From: an uncultured Clostridia bacterium
GTDB lineage: Bacteria > Bacillota > Clostridia > Christensenellales > Borkfalkiaceae
Direction of reading: 5' to 3'
NCBI GenBank assembly: GCA_947175325.1
Contig: CAMWME010000004.1
Span: 1-64,000 of the forward strand
DNA length: 64,000 nucleotides
Below the pieces are notes generated by a model. That model saw only the letters and a list, made by a program, of their open reading frames with translations. It made no database searches and was not told the DNA's origin. How positions within the stretch are numbered: position 1 is the stretch's first letter; each line of letters starts with the position of its first letter. Below, one piece after another: positions 17,073 to 25,307 of the stretch. The translations under genes and the position numbers were made by a program.

Positions 17073-18014
17073 ATGAAAAAGAAAATCGGTTACGTTTTTT
17101 TGTGCTTCGCCCTAATATTTTTCGCCGCGGCGATAATAATCCACCCCGAGCGCTACGTTACGAGCTGCTTTCAAGGCTTTGCCATGTGGGCGGAATGTGT
17201 TCTTCCCGCACTGTTCCCGTTTATGTGCATAACCTTGATTTTCGTTAAGACGGGACTTGCCGAGAAGGCGTCCCTACCCCTAAAACGCGTAACGGGGAAG
17301 CTCAAATTTCCACCCGCCGCCGCGGCTTGCTTTCTTTTAAGCGTCTGCTCGGGCTATCCCGCGGGCAGTAAAGTCGTTAGTGAGTTCTACGAAGGCGGTG
17401 CGTTCTCCAAAAAAGAAAGCGGCAAAGTCGCCTATCTTTGCTCCACGTCCGGTCCGCTGTTTATTATAGGCAGCGTAGGTTTTAAGATGTTCGGGGACAA
17501 ACTTACGGGTGTAAAAATCTTAATTGCCCACGTGTTTGCAGTAACCGTCGTATCCTTAATTATTGCCCTCGTTTCAAAAAAAAGTACTTCCACCGAATTG
17601 AAACGCGCGTTGCCAAAAAGCAACGTCTTATACGACGCCTTTTACGGCGCGGTAATAGCCGTAACGGTTGCGGGCGGGTTCATTGCGTTCTTTTACGTCG
17701 TAGCAAATTTCTGCGCCGACTTTCACCTATTCTACCCGCTTGAAAAATTCTTCAATTTGTTCCTTGACGAACAAACTTCTTCCGCGCTGTGCCTCGGGCT
17801 CGTTGAAGCAACCACGGGCTGCCGCGCGCTGTCAGCCGTCGGCGGAAAACTGCAAGTTGCCCTTGCGGGTTTTTTGATAACCTTCGGCGGGCTGTCCATT
17901 CTTTTGCAACAGCTAAGCTACCTTTTGGGTGCGGGGGTAAAGCCGTTTAAGTTTATAGGCGTCAAACTGTTGCAAGCCGTAGTATGCTTTCTTTTACTGC
18001 TAATAATTGCGTAA
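17073..18014 (+). CDS. ylbJ: YlbJ-like integral membrane protein (sporulation/nucleoside-recognition family)
   Basis: The 313-residue polytopic protein has the YlbJ signatures LFPFMCITLIFVKTG, SVCSGYPAGSKVV and AYLCSTSGPLFIIGSVG. YlbJ is needed for spore formation in Bacillus, and homologues contain gate domains of unclear substrate. Its presence hints at a spore-forming lineage, though relatives also occur in non-sporulating gut Clostridia. No clear Shine-Dalgarno site precedes ATG 17073, so translation may be nearly leaderless. Confidence 0.82.
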   Translation: MKKKIGYVFLCFALIFFAAAIIIHPERYVTSCFQGFAMWAECVLPALFPFMCITLIFVKTGLAEKASLPLKRVTGKLKFPPAAAACFLLSVCSGYPAGSKVVSEFYEGGAFSKKESGKVAYLCSTSGPLFIIGSVGFKMFGDKLTGVKILIAHVFAVTVVSLIIALVSKKSTSTELKRALPKSNVLYDAFYGAVIAVTVAGGFIAFFYVVANFCADFHLFYPLEKFFNLFLDEQTSSALCLGLVEATTGCRALSAVGGKLQVALAGFLITFGGLSILLQQLSYLLGAGVKPFKFIGVKLLQAVVCFLLLLIIA

Positions 18015-18022
18015 AACTGCGG

Positions 18023-18052
18023 TTAACCCCCACATATGCTTGAAATAACGCG
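18023..18052 (+). repeat. Dispersed motif, copy 5 (between convergent genes)
   Basis: The plus strand reads TTAACCCCCAC, then ATATGC, then TTGAAATAACGCG. It fills the 39-bp gap between the convergent ylbJ and pheA stop codons. Confidence 0.72.
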
Positions 18053-18053
18053 T

Positions 18054-18851
18054 TTAGTACGCGCCCAAAAGCTTGAAAGATTTAGCCGATTTTTTAACGC
18101 CGTCTAAAACTTTTCTAACCGCACCGTCGGCGTAGTTCCCTTCAACCTCTATGAAAAATCTGTACTCTCCCGCTCTGTCTTTTATGGGGCGGGACTGTAT
18201 TTTAGTCATGTTAAGCCCACCCGCGCGCATCGGCTCTAAAATATCCAAAAGCGCACCAGAAGCGTGCAAGCAAGTTACCGAAAAATAAATCTTTGAGGAC
18301 TGCACTTTATCGCTAACGCTTCCGCGCTTTATTAAAAGAAAGTGAGTAAAGTTACTTTTGCCGTCCGAAATATTTTCTTCGGAAAGAACTATGCCCTCCC
18401 TTTTTACGTGCGCGCCGACGATAGCCGCGTCCGACAAAGTTTTAACCATATCAAGGCTTGCCGCCGTGGACGAAGTAGCTATAAGCTGTGCCGAGGGGAA
18501 GCTTTTCGCAAGGTACTCGCCGCACTGCGCCAAAGGCTGTTCATGCGAATAAATGCGCGAAATACCGCTATATGCAGCCCCTTTTAATGTGGCGATACGG
18601 TGGTCGAGCGGCAACGCAGTTTCCTCAACCGCAACCACGCTTTCCGCCGCTTGTAAAAGGTCGATATTTTGAAGCACACCGCCGTTTAAGGTGTTCTCTA
18701 TGGGGATAACCGCTACATTACACTCGCCCGTTTCAACGGCGTTTATTACGGCGCGGAAATTCCCGTATGCAATCAGTTCGTCAGCGGGGCGCATCTTAGT
18801 TGCGGCAAGGTGGCTATAACTGCCGCAAGGCCCCAAATAGGCGCATTTCAT
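18054..18851 (-). CDS. pheA: Prephenate dehydratase
   Basis: The 265-residue enzyme converts prephenate to phenylpyruvate in phenylalanine synthesis. Visible signatures are YLGPCGSYSHLAA at the N-terminus, VIPIENTLNGGV near residue 49 and the substrate-pocket region IVGAHVKREG with NFTHFLLI. A C-terminal ACT domain with the feedback motif QSRPIKDRAGEYRFFIEVEG follows, so Phe inhibition is likely. It lies 3 bp downstream of the DAHP synthase gene, forming a two-gene aromatic amino-acid unit. Confidence 0.94.
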   Translation of the reverse strand: MKCAYLGPCGSYSHLAATKMRPADELIAYGNFRAVINAVETGECNVAVIPIENTLNGGVLQNIDLLQAAESVVAVEETALPLDHRIATLKGAAYSGISRIYSHEQPLAQCGEYLAKSFPSAQLIATSSTAASLDMVKTLSDAAIVGAHVKREGIVLSEENISDGKSNFTHFLLIKRGSVSDKVQSSKIYFSVTCLHASGALLDILEPMRAGGLNMTKIQSRPIKDRAGEYRFFIEVEGNYADGAVRKVLDGVKKSAKSFKLLGAY

Positions 18852-18854
18852 AAT

Positions 18855-19877
18855 TTACGCTTTCTCCGCTATGTCTAAAATAAGCCTTTCCGTATCGTTC
18901 CAGCCGAGGCAAGCGTCGGTAATCGACTTACCGTAAACTATATCCTCTTTCTGGTTTCCTTCCTCCAAAAAGCTTTCAATCATAAAACCTTTAACGATTT
19001 TCTTGAAGTCGTTATCGTAATTTCTGTTCTGCATAACTTCTTCACAAATTCTTATCTGCTGCTTGAACTTCTTACCGCTGTTAGAGTGATTTGCGTCGAT
19101 AATTATCGCGGGGTTCTTTATGCCGGATTTTGCATAGCCGTCCGCAACCTGCATAACCGTTTCATAGTGGAAGTTAGGGATATCGTTACCGTAGCCGTCA
19201 ACCGCGCCGCGAAGTATAGCGTGCGCCAACGGGTTGCCGTCCGTCTTTACTTGCCAGCCGTTAAGCTTAAACGTCTGACCGCTCTGCGCCGCGTAAATGG
19301 AGTTTAAAAGCACCAATACGGAGCCGCTCATCGGGTTCTTTACGCCAACGCTGACGTCAATTCCGCTCGCAACGAGGCGGTGCATTTGGTTTTCGCTACT
19401 TCTTGCACCAACGGCGATGTACGAAAGCAAATCTTCCACGTAGTAAATGTTTTCGGGATACAGCATCTCGTCGGCAGCGGTAAGCCCGCTCGATTCAATC
19501 GCCTTTATGTTCAAATCCCTTATGGCGTAGATGCCCTTTAAAATGTCCTCCGACTTGGTAGGGTCGGGCTGAGAGAACATACCTTTATACCCCACGCCCT
19601 TCGAGCGCGGCTTATTGGTGTAAATTCTGGGCACGAGAACGAGCTTGTCCTTAACCTTTTCGTTAAGCTTGCCAAGCCTTTCAACGTAATCCAAAACGGG
19701 CTTCGCTTCGTGTGCGGAGCAAGGCCCCACTATCATCAAAAGCTTATTGCTTTTGCCGCTTATAACGTCGGCAACGAGCTTATCCCTTTCTTCCTTAATC
19801 TTTTTAAGGCTTGAGGGCAAGGGGGTCTTATTGACTATTTCCTCTGCGGAAGGTATTTCTATCTGCTTTTCAAACAT
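18855..19877 (-). CDS. aroF: 3-deoxy-7-phosphoheptulonate (DAHP) synthase, class I
   Basis: The 340-residue enzyme condenses PEP and erythrose 4-phosphate at the head of the shikimate pathway. Signatures include IVGPCSAHE, RIYTNKPRSKGVGYKGM, ARSSENQMHRLVASG and the late IIDANHSNSGKK. Length and the N-terminal extension match the AroF/G/H type, which is usually feedback-regulated. I cannot say which isoform it is. Its start overlaps the coaD stop by 8 bp. Confidence 0.93.
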   Translation of the reverse strand: MFEKQIEIPSAEEIVNKTPLPSSLKKIKEERDKLVADVISGKSNKLLMIVGPCSAHEAKPVLDYVERLGKLNEKVKDKLVLVPRIYTNKPRSKGVGYKGMFSQPDPTKSEDILKGIYAIRDLNIKAIESSGLTAADEMLYPENIYYVEDLLSYIAVGARSSENQMHRLVASGIDVSVGVKNPMSGSVLVLLNSIYAAQSGQTFKLNGWQVKTDGNPLAHAILRGAVDGYGNDIPNFHYETVMQVADGYAKSGIKNPAIIIDANHSNSGKKFKQQIRICEEVMQNRNYDNDFKKIVKGFMIESFLEEGNQKEDIVYGKSITDACLGWNDTERLILDIAEKA

Positions 19878-20364
19878 TTTTACTCTCCAAAATCTTTTGT
19901 AATTTTTCCTTTATCTTTTCGGGGATATATTCCGAATAATCCTTTTTAAATTTGATTGAATTTTTAACGAGCGAAGAACTTATATGCAAATCTTGCTGTT
20001 CTGCGGGCAAATACACCGTTACGATATCTTTTTTAAGTTTTTTGTTTGCAAAGAAGTTTGCGTTCTCGTACTCGAAATCAACGGTATTTCTTATTCCGCG
20101 AACGTAGAACGGGGTATTTTCTTCTTCTAAAAGGTCTACCACTACGCCGCTAAACGTGCGTATTTTTACCCTTTTTTCGCCCGAAAACAGCGTTTTTAAC
20201 AGCAAAACCCGCTCGTCCTCACTGAAATACGGCGTTTTGTCCGGATTAATCATCACCGCAACAACCACTTCGTCAAACAGTTTTTGGCAGCCTTCAACCA
20301 CCTTTTCGTGCCCCGTAGTCGGCGGGTCGAACGTCCCCGCAAACACGCACTTTTTCTTTTCCAC
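19870..20364 (-). CDS. coaD: Phosphopantetheine adenylyltransferase CoaD
   Basis: The 164-residue nucleotidyltransferase makes dephospho-CoA from phosphopantetheine and ATP. The T/HxGH motif appears as AGTFDPPTTGHEKV. FYVRGIRNTVDFEYE and the late ISSSLVKN complete the pattern. In CoaD the first motif is normally GSFDPxTxGH, so this is close. It follows rsmD by 2 bp, the classical rsmD-coaD pairing. Confidence 0.95.
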   Translation of the reverse strand: MEKKKCVFAGTFDPPTTGHEKVVEGCQKLFDEVVVAVMINPDKTPYFSEDERVLLLKTLFSGEKRVKIRTFSGVVVDLLEEENTPFYVRGIRNTVDFEYENANFFANKKLKKDIVTVYLPAEQQDLHISSSLVKNSIKFKKDYSEYIPEKIKEKLQKILESKNV

Positions 20365-20366
20365 GT

Positions 20367-20903
20367 CTAAGCCTCCTTTTCAAAAAAGGTTAAATAAGTT
20401 TTTCCGTATTTTCTTTCGTCAATCTTTTTAAGACCCGCTATTTCGCCTTCGAAGCTTCTGTCGCGCTCGAATACGACCAAACCGCCCGCTTTTAAAAGGT
20501 TTCCAGCGCCGATAAGTTTAAGCGCGTCAACGCCGATTTCAAGACGGTAAGGCGGGTCGATAAATATCAAATCATACTTGTCCGCCCTTGATAAGCACAC
20601 GAAATAGTCGTAATTAGTTATTTTAAACTGTTGCGGATTTTTTAAACGGGCAAGGTTCTTCTTTAAAATTTCAAGGCTTGCGGTAGAAATATCGTTAAAG
20701 TGCACGCACTCCGCACCCCTTGATAGGCACTCTATACCCAAATTGCCGCTACCGCAAAACAAATCCAGCACGGTTGCGCCCACAACTTGTCCGTATAAAA
20801 CGTTAAAAAGGCTTTCCTTTACTCTGTCCGCCGTGGGTCTTACGTCGTTACCGTCGAAATCGGCAAGTTTCAAGCCCCTATATTTACCGCTTATAATTCT
20901 CAT
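20367..20903 (-). CDS. rsmD: 16S rRNA m2G966 methyltransferase RsmD
   Basis: The 178-residue Rossmann methyltransferase has the family start MRIISGKYRGLKL, then VRPTADRVKESLFN, motif I LDLFCGSGNLGIE and motif IV FIDPPYR. It methylates G966 of 16S rRNA. Its start overlaps the upstream membrane-protein gene by 4 bp and coaD follows immediately. Confidence 0.95.
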   Translation of the reverse strand: MRIISGKYRGLKLADFDGNDVRPTADRVKESLFNVLYGQVVGATVLDLFCGSGNLGIECLSRGAECVHFNDISTASLEILKKNLARLKNPQQFKITNYDYFVCLSRADKYDLIFIDPPYRLEIGVDALKLIGAGNLLKAGGLVVFERDRSFEGEIAGLKKIDERKYGKTYLTFFEKEA

Positions 20904-21520
20904 TTTTTCTTATTGCCCTTAACTTCTTCAACGGCGGCAAGCTGGTCTTGCTTTTTCTTTTCGACTTTTCCGCTCCAAATATACGCGCCGAGATGAACGC
21001 CCGCATAAGGAATTATCCATATCAGATTCAGCCACTGCGAAAGCCCCGCAAGCTTAAAGGGAAAATACGCCCAGCCGAATGCGTACATAAGCGCAAATTG
21101 GCATACGTCGTTATGATACGCGCCCTCTATAATCTGAAAGATTATAAACGGTACACAGCTTATTAAAGGAATCAGTACACCCTTTACCAAAGAGTACTCG
21201 CCGATATACAGCCGCGAGCCGTCGTCAGTTGCGCCCACTTTGCGTTTGTTGCCGTTTTGCACCGTCTTTTTATAAGCCGTCGTGCCGTTCTGCTTGCCAA
21301 AAATTACCGTTGCGGCAATAATCAGCACTTCGCCGACCAACAGAACCACTATTTTAAGCGCAATATCGTCCTCGTTACCGTACGCCGCGTAACTGATGAC
21401 GGTTGAGCTTAATATAAGCGAAAGCATAAGCGGAAAAGCTGCGCCTACGAGTAGGTCTTTAAGCTCTAAAAGAAACTTCTTCCCAAAATCTTTTGAAGCA
21501 ATTTTTTCTCTGTTTTCCAA
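20900..21520 (-). CDS. Polytopic membrane protein, unknown (206 aa)
   Basis: Five hydrophobic segments are visible, near residues 20-45, 55-75, 112-132, 140-158 and 163-182. The N-terminus is cytoplasmic-like and charged, and the C-terminus is very basic (KVEKKKQDQL ... KGNKKK). No motif identifies a function. It overlaps rsmD by 4 bp, so it is cotranscribed with rsmD-coaD-aroF-pheA, but the context does not predict its role. Confidence 0.65.
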   Translation of the reverse strand: MENREKIASKDFGKKFLLELKDLLVGAAFPLMLSLILSSTVISYAAYGNEDDIALKIVVLLVGEVLIIAATVIFGKQNGTTAYKKTVQNGNKRKVGATDDGSRLYIGEYSLVKGVLIPLISCVPFIIFQIIEGAYHNDVCQFALMYAFGWAYFPFKLAGLSQWLNLIWIIPYAGVHLGAYIWSGKVEKKKQDQLAAVEEVKGNKKK

Positions 21521-21587
21521 ATCCGTAAACCCCTTTTCGGTTAAAAACTCGCCAAAGGCTCGTCCAAACCGTCTTGAAAAAATTATC

Positions 21588-22562
21588 TTACCGTAAATAC
21601 ACCCTTTCGGAACGCTTGGTAACCGAAGTTAGCACCTCGTAAGAGATAGTCCCCGCAAGCCTTGCATATGCGTCCGCGTCGGCTAAAACGCACTTCAAAT
21701 CCTCGCCGCCGATTGATATAAAAGCGTCCATGCACAACGTCTTTTCACCAAGCGGAACGCCCCTGAAAAAACCGTCCGCATAACCCAAGCGGTAAACGCT
21801 TAATTTGCCGTAATTTTTATCTGCAATATTGTAGCCTATGCCACCGCCGATGAATTGCGTCTGTTGGGTTCTTCTTGCATAAACTTTAAGCGCGGGCGTA
21901 AAGCCCTTTGCGTAAAATCCGCTAGGCGCATAGCCGTACAAAAGTATGCCCGCACGCGCCCCTTCCTTAAGGTATTCACCGCCCCGCAAAACGCCTCCGC
22001 TTGCCGATAGGTGCCCGAATATGTTGGAGTTTCGCGCTTTTACAAGCTTTTCAGCACGGTCGAAAAGCGCAAGCTGTTTTCTGCTTTCAGCCGAATTTTC
22101 GGGGGCGTATAAATGCGAATACACGCTAACTATATTATCGGCTTTCACCGCGTCTAAAACCTTAGGAAGTTCTGAAAAATTGCAGCCCGAACGGTTCATT
22201 CCCGTATTCACTTTTATATGGCACAAATTATCGCCGCAAAGCGCCGCCGTATGAACCGAATTGACGGTCAGTTCAAGAGCATAAAAAGCAGCCCTTAATG
22301 CGTCGCCTTTATCCAGCGGCGGAGTGAATACCAAAACGGGTTTGGATACCCCCGCAACCCTAAGCGCAATACCTTCGTCAATTATTGCAACGCAAAAGCC
22401 GTCAACTACGTCCTCGATGGCGCGAGCAACTTCCTCCGCACCGTGCCCGTAAGCGTCCGCCTTTACGACCGCATAAAAAAATCTGTTACCCAAAATTTTA
22501 CGCAAATTCAAAGCGTTTTGTCTAATTGCCCTAAGGTCTATTACTGAAACGGTTTTCTGCAT
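21588..22562 (-). CDS. alr: Alanine racemase (short form)
   Basis: The PLP lysine motif FYAVVKADAYGHGAEEVA places Lys near residue 34. Later motifs include VNTGMNRSG, GARAGILLYGYAP, GGGIGYN (catalytic Tyr region), GYADGF and CMDAF. Alr interconverts L- and D-alanine for peptidoglycan. At 324 residues it is shorter than the usual 360-390, with small loops missing but no key motif absent. ATG 22562 has no clear ribosome-binding site; a TACAAT box lies 6 nt upstream. Confidence 0.9.
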   Translation of the reverse strand: MQKTVSVIDLRAIRQNALNLRKILGNRFFYAVVKADAYGHGAEEVARAIEDVVDGFCVAIIDEGIALRVAGVSKPVLVFTPPLDKGDALRAAFYALELTVNSVHTAALCGDNLCHIKVNTGMNRSGCNFSELPKVLDAVKADNIVSVYSHLYAPENSAESRKQLALFDRAEKLVKARNSNIFGHLSASGGVLRGGEYLKEGARAGILLYGYAPSGFYAKGFTPALKVYARRTQQTQFIGGGIGYNIADKNYGKLSVYRLGYADGFFRGVPLGEKTLCMDAFISIGGEDLKCVLADADAYARLAGTISYEVLTSVTKRSERVYLR

Positions 22563-22634
22563 ACGAACATTGTATGCTTAAAAACCGAAAAGTGTATAAA
22601 GACATTTTAACACATACTACTTCTTATTGCAAGC

Positions 22635-22668
22635 AAAAAAAATCCGCCTTTAAGGCGGTATTTTTTAA
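22635..22668. terminator. Bidirectional terminator at the end of bioY
   Basis: CCGCCTT pairs with AAGGCGG. An A-run lies on one side and TTTTTT on the other. It overlaps the last codons of bioY. Confidence 0.75.
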
Positions 22669-23276
22669 TCTTCTTGCTTATTCGGGGCATAAGTTTGCTT
22701 CAGCTTATTTCTGCCCCTTCTTATGTGCGGAAGAACTTGCCACGCAAGCACCGCCGCCAAAAGACACAGCGCCAAATCCTTAGGCATATACAAAAGGTTG
22801 AATTCAACGACGTACTTCCAAAGGTCGGGCGAATGAAGATAGAATTGCCACACAAGCGCAAAATAGGGCACCCCTACGGCGTAATTAACTATAAACGCCG
22901 CTACTGCCGCGACCATATACCGCCAGAACGGCAATCCGTCTTTGCGTACCAAAAGCCCCGCAACCAGCGCACTTAAAATAAAGCCGAGAACGTATCCGAA
23001 GGTCGGTTTTAAAACGTAGGCAATTCCGCCGCCGAGCCCCGTAAAAACGGGTATGCCTATAAGCCCGGCAACGCAGTAAACCGCCATGCTTATCGCCCCT
23101 TTCTTCCAGCCGAGAAGCAAGCCGGCAAGCACGCTTAAAACCGTTTGAAAGGTAAGCGGCACGGGGAAGAAAGGGATACTTATATTTGCCCCCGCCGTCA
23201 TCAGCGCAACGAAAAGCGCACACTCGGCAATATCCGCCGCAATAAGCTTTGCACTTATTTTTTTGGTCTTTTCCAT
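22665..23276 (-). CDS. bioY: BioY family biotin transporter (ECF S component)
   Basis: The 203-residue protein has six hydrophobic segments and the BioY signatures ANISIPFFPVPLTFQTVLSV and LLGWKKGAISMAVYCVAGLIGIPVF, plus AVGVPYFALVWQFY. BioY captures biotin and usually works with the EcfAAT energizing module, which is not in this window. ATG 23276 is preferred over an upstream TTG. There is no good ribosome-binding site. A BirA-like operator lies 14-45 bp upstream. Confidence 0.93.
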   Translation of the reverse strand: MEKTKKISAKLIAADIAECALFVALMTAGANISIPFFPVPLTFQTVLSVLAGLLLGWKKGAISMAVYCVAGLIGIPVFTGLGGGIAYVLKPTFGYVLGFILSALVAGLLVRKDGLPFWRYMVAAVAAFIVNYAVGVPYFALVWQFYLHSPDLWKYVVEFNLLYMPKDLALCLLAAVLAWQVLPHIRRGRNKLKQTYAPNKQED

Positions 23277-23290
23277 ACTCAAACCGAAAT

Positions 23291-23321
23291 ATTGTCAACC
23301 CGCTTTTTTCGGGTTGACAAT
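23291..23321 (-). promoter_or_regulatory. BirA-like biotin operator over the bioY promoter
   Basis: A perfect inverted repeat has half-sites ATTGTCAACC and GGTTGACAAT separated by 11 bp (inner C/G also pair). The half-sites match the TTGTnAACC type of BirA operators, though the spacer is shorter than the usual 14-16 bp. TTGTCA and GACAAT (18 bp apart) could be the -35 and -10 boxes on the minus strand. Confidence 0.55.
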
Positions 23322-23330
23322 ACAACTTAA

Positions 23331-24335
23331 TTATTCTTTATTTTCCGTTTGAGAGGTTTCCGCCTCTACTTCGGGTTGGCCTTGAGGCGCGCTATCTGAA
23401 GGGGCTTTGCCCGCCGCTTTTTTCTTCTTTAAAGAGAGATACCCCCCAACATATGCTGCAACTAACGCAACTACGACCGCAACTATTATACTTAATAACA
23501 ATATTTTTACAAGCGACATTCCGCCTTGTTCAACGATAATATTAGGTTGAACGAACGCCACGGACGTAGCCTTTTCGTAAACCGCCTTACTCGTGTTTTT
23601 AAATGTTTCGGTAAGCTTTTTAACGGTTTCGGCTTCGTATTGCTTTACGTCCGTTTCAACGCCGAGATAAGCCGTAACTTCTTGAGCATAAGAAATCAAA
23701 GTTCTACCATCAACGACAAAAGTATTACCGTACGTCGCAATAAGCGAGCCGTATTCTTGCGTCAAAAATTCCAACTGCTGCTTTAACATATTATTGTCAT
23801 AAGAATCGAAGCCTTCGAGTAAGTCATAATTTATTTCCATAGATTTGAGATACTCGGCGGGATATTCGGCAACAGAAGTTAAAAATTCTTTTGCTTCATT
23901 AGCATTGCCGAAATACTTCATTTTTGCACTTACTTTATAAACCGTTTCCTTGTAAACGTTGGTGCCGTCCGCAGATAAAGGAGTAACCGTTACGTTACGC
24001 GTGATACTTATATCACCGTTTTTAACCATTTTGTCCACGTTAACGTTTGAAAAATTGCCCTTTTCCTTTATCTCGTTAAGCGTTTTCACGGAAGTCATTT
24101 CAGAATAATAAAACAGTTTTCCGTCGGGATAGCTGTAAAAAGCACCGTTATCGCTCCCAGGCAAATTCAAGCTGAACTCAGTTTCATAAGTCTTTATGCT
24201 GGGATTGTACACGTAATTAATCAAAACCGCGCACGCAAGCGCCACCAAAACCGCAACTATAAGTGCAAGCCACTTTTTCAGCCAAATGGTCTTGCAAATG
24301 TCTTTCAGCGTCATACCTTTGTTCTCGTCTTCCAT
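23331..24335 (-). CDS. Wzz/GumC-like chain-length determinant family protein
   Basis: The 334-residue protein starts cytoplasmic (GMTLKDICKTIWLKKWLAL), crosses the membrane at about 20-42 and has a 230-residue extracytoplasmic helical domain. A second helix follows at about 280-305 and a charged, low-complexity tail ends it. This is the topology of Wzz/Wzc-N proteins, which set polysaccharide length. No glycosyltransferases or tyrosine kinase adjoin it. A copy of the dispersed motif encodes VAAYVGGY at the start of the second helix. A GAGGAGA site precedes ATG. Confidence 0.72.
   Translation of the reverse strand: MEDENKGMTLKDICKTIWLKKWLALIVAVLVALACAVLINYVYNPSIKTYETEFSLNLPGSDNGAFYSYPDGKLFYYSEMTSVKTLNEIKEKGNFSNVNVDKMVKNGDISITRNVTVTPLSADGTNVYKETVYKVSAKMKYFGNANEAKEFLTSVAEYPAEYLKSMEINYDLLEGFDSYDNNMLKQQLEFLTQEYGSLIATYGNTFVVDGRTLISYAQEVTAYLGVETDVKQYEAETVKKLTETFKNTSKAVYEKATSVAFVQPNIIVEQGGMSLVKILLLSIIVAVVVALVAAYVGGYLSLKKKKAAGKAPSDSAPQGQPEVEAETSQTENKE
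23441..23468 (+). repeat. Dispersed motif, copy 6 (inside the wzz-like gene)
   Basis: The plus strand reads ACCCCCCAAC, then ATATGC, then TGCAACTAACGC. The core is well preserved and the right flank is slightly diverged. Confidence 0.55.
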
Positions 24336-24381
24336 AATTTTCTCCTCATTTCATATTAATCGTTAATCGCCCGTACGCGCG

Positions 24382-24927
24382 CTACTTCTCGTAAACGCTC
24401 GGTTTTAAAATTCCTATGTACGGAATGTGCCTATACTGCTCGTCATAGTCAAGTCCGTATCCCACTACGAACTCGTTTTCGATATCAAAGCAGTTATAAT
24501 CGGGCTCGATATCGTACTCGCGCCGTTCAGCCTTGTTCAAGAGGGTAACTATTTTAACGGACGCCGCGCCGCGCTCCAACAAAAGCGCTTTTAAATTCGC
24601 AAGCGTAAATCCGCTGTCGATAATGTCCTCCACGATTATCACGTCTCTTGCGGCAACGTCCCTATCCAAATCCTTTTTAATGTTAAGCTTACCGGAAGAA
24701 ACCGTACCCGAGCCGTAGCTTGATACAACCATAAAATCAAGTTCTATTGGCATCGTAAGAAACCGTATAAAATCCGCATAGAAAATTATACTGCCCTTTA
24801 AAATTCCTACGACGAGAGGGCGCTTCCCCGCGTATTCTTCGTCAACGGCAAGGGCGACTTCCTTCACGCGCTGTTTAAGCTGCTCCTCAGTGAGCATAAC
24901 GCGCTCGAAATCGGGATGCTTATTCAT
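24382..24927 (-). CDS. hpt: Hypoxanthine phosphoribosyltransferase
   Basis: The 181-residue purine salvage enzyme makes IMP/GMP from hypoxanthine or guanine and PRPP. The PRPP motif VIIVEDIIDSGFTLANL lies near residue 95. Other family parts are VGILKGSIIFYADFIR, MVVSSYGSGTVSSG and VGYGLDYDEQYRHIPYIGIL. A strong AGGAG site precedes ATG 24927. It follows the MIF-like and tilS genes; tilS-hpt is a classic Firmicutes pair. Confidence 0.95.
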   Translation of the reverse strand: MNKHPDFERVMLTEEQLKQRVKEVALAVDEEYAGKRPLVVGILKGSIIFYADFIRFLTMPIELDFMVVSSYGSGTVSSGKLNIKKDLDRDVAARDVIIVEDIIDSGFTLANLKALLLERGAASVKIVTLLNKAERREYDIEPDYNCFDIENEFVVGYGLDYDEQYRHIPYIGILKPSVYEK

Positions 24928-24956
24928 AACTTTCTCCTAAGTCGTGTTAATTTAAC

Positions 24957-25298
24957 TTAAAAATTTCCGCCGTTCCAACCCCAGTCCGATATGCCTTGAT
25001 AGGTAACGTAAACGGAAGAAGGCTGAATATTCAGTTTGTCTTTTAAAACGTTGCAAATTGCCGCCGTCATACGCTCACAATCGCTTGAAGAAGGGTTTCC
25101 GAACAGTTTGACCCCCACATATGCCGCGTTTTCCAGCTTTTTGCCCGCAAAATACAAATCGTAATTATCGGCAATTCCGACCATCAAATAGCTTTCGGGC
25201 TTGTGCATAATCGCAATATTTTTGCCGAGTTCAGTCTTTAAAATTTCCTTCTTTTCATCGGTAAGTTTCGCTGAAATTTTGCAATCGATAAAAGGCAT
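24957..25298 (-). CDS. MIF/tautomerase superfamily protein
   Basis: The 113-residue product keeps the catalytic Pro next to Met (MPFIDCKIS). It has the length and layout of macrophage migration inhibitory factor-like tautomerases, including a KPESYLMVGI stretch and a C-terminal VYVTYQGISDWGWNGGNF close to MIF. Family members tautomerise phenylpyruvate-like enols; the physiological substrate is unknown. It lies between tilS and hpt with an AGGAG site. A dispersed motif copy encodes AAYVGVK. Confidence 0.85.
   Translation of the reverse strand: MPFIDCKISAKLTDEKKEILKTELGKNIAIMHKPESYLMVGIADNYDLYFAGKKLENAAYVGVKLFGNPSSSDCERMTAAICNVLKDKLNIQPSSVYVTYQGISDWGWNGGNF
25107..25130 (+). repeat. Dispersed motif, copy 7 (inside the MIF-like gene)
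   Basis: The plus strand reads TTTGACCCCCAC, then ATATGCCGCGTT. The left and core parts are intact; the right AAATAACGC flank is absent. Confidence 0.5.
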
Positions 25299-25307
25299 AA
25301 TTAACTC

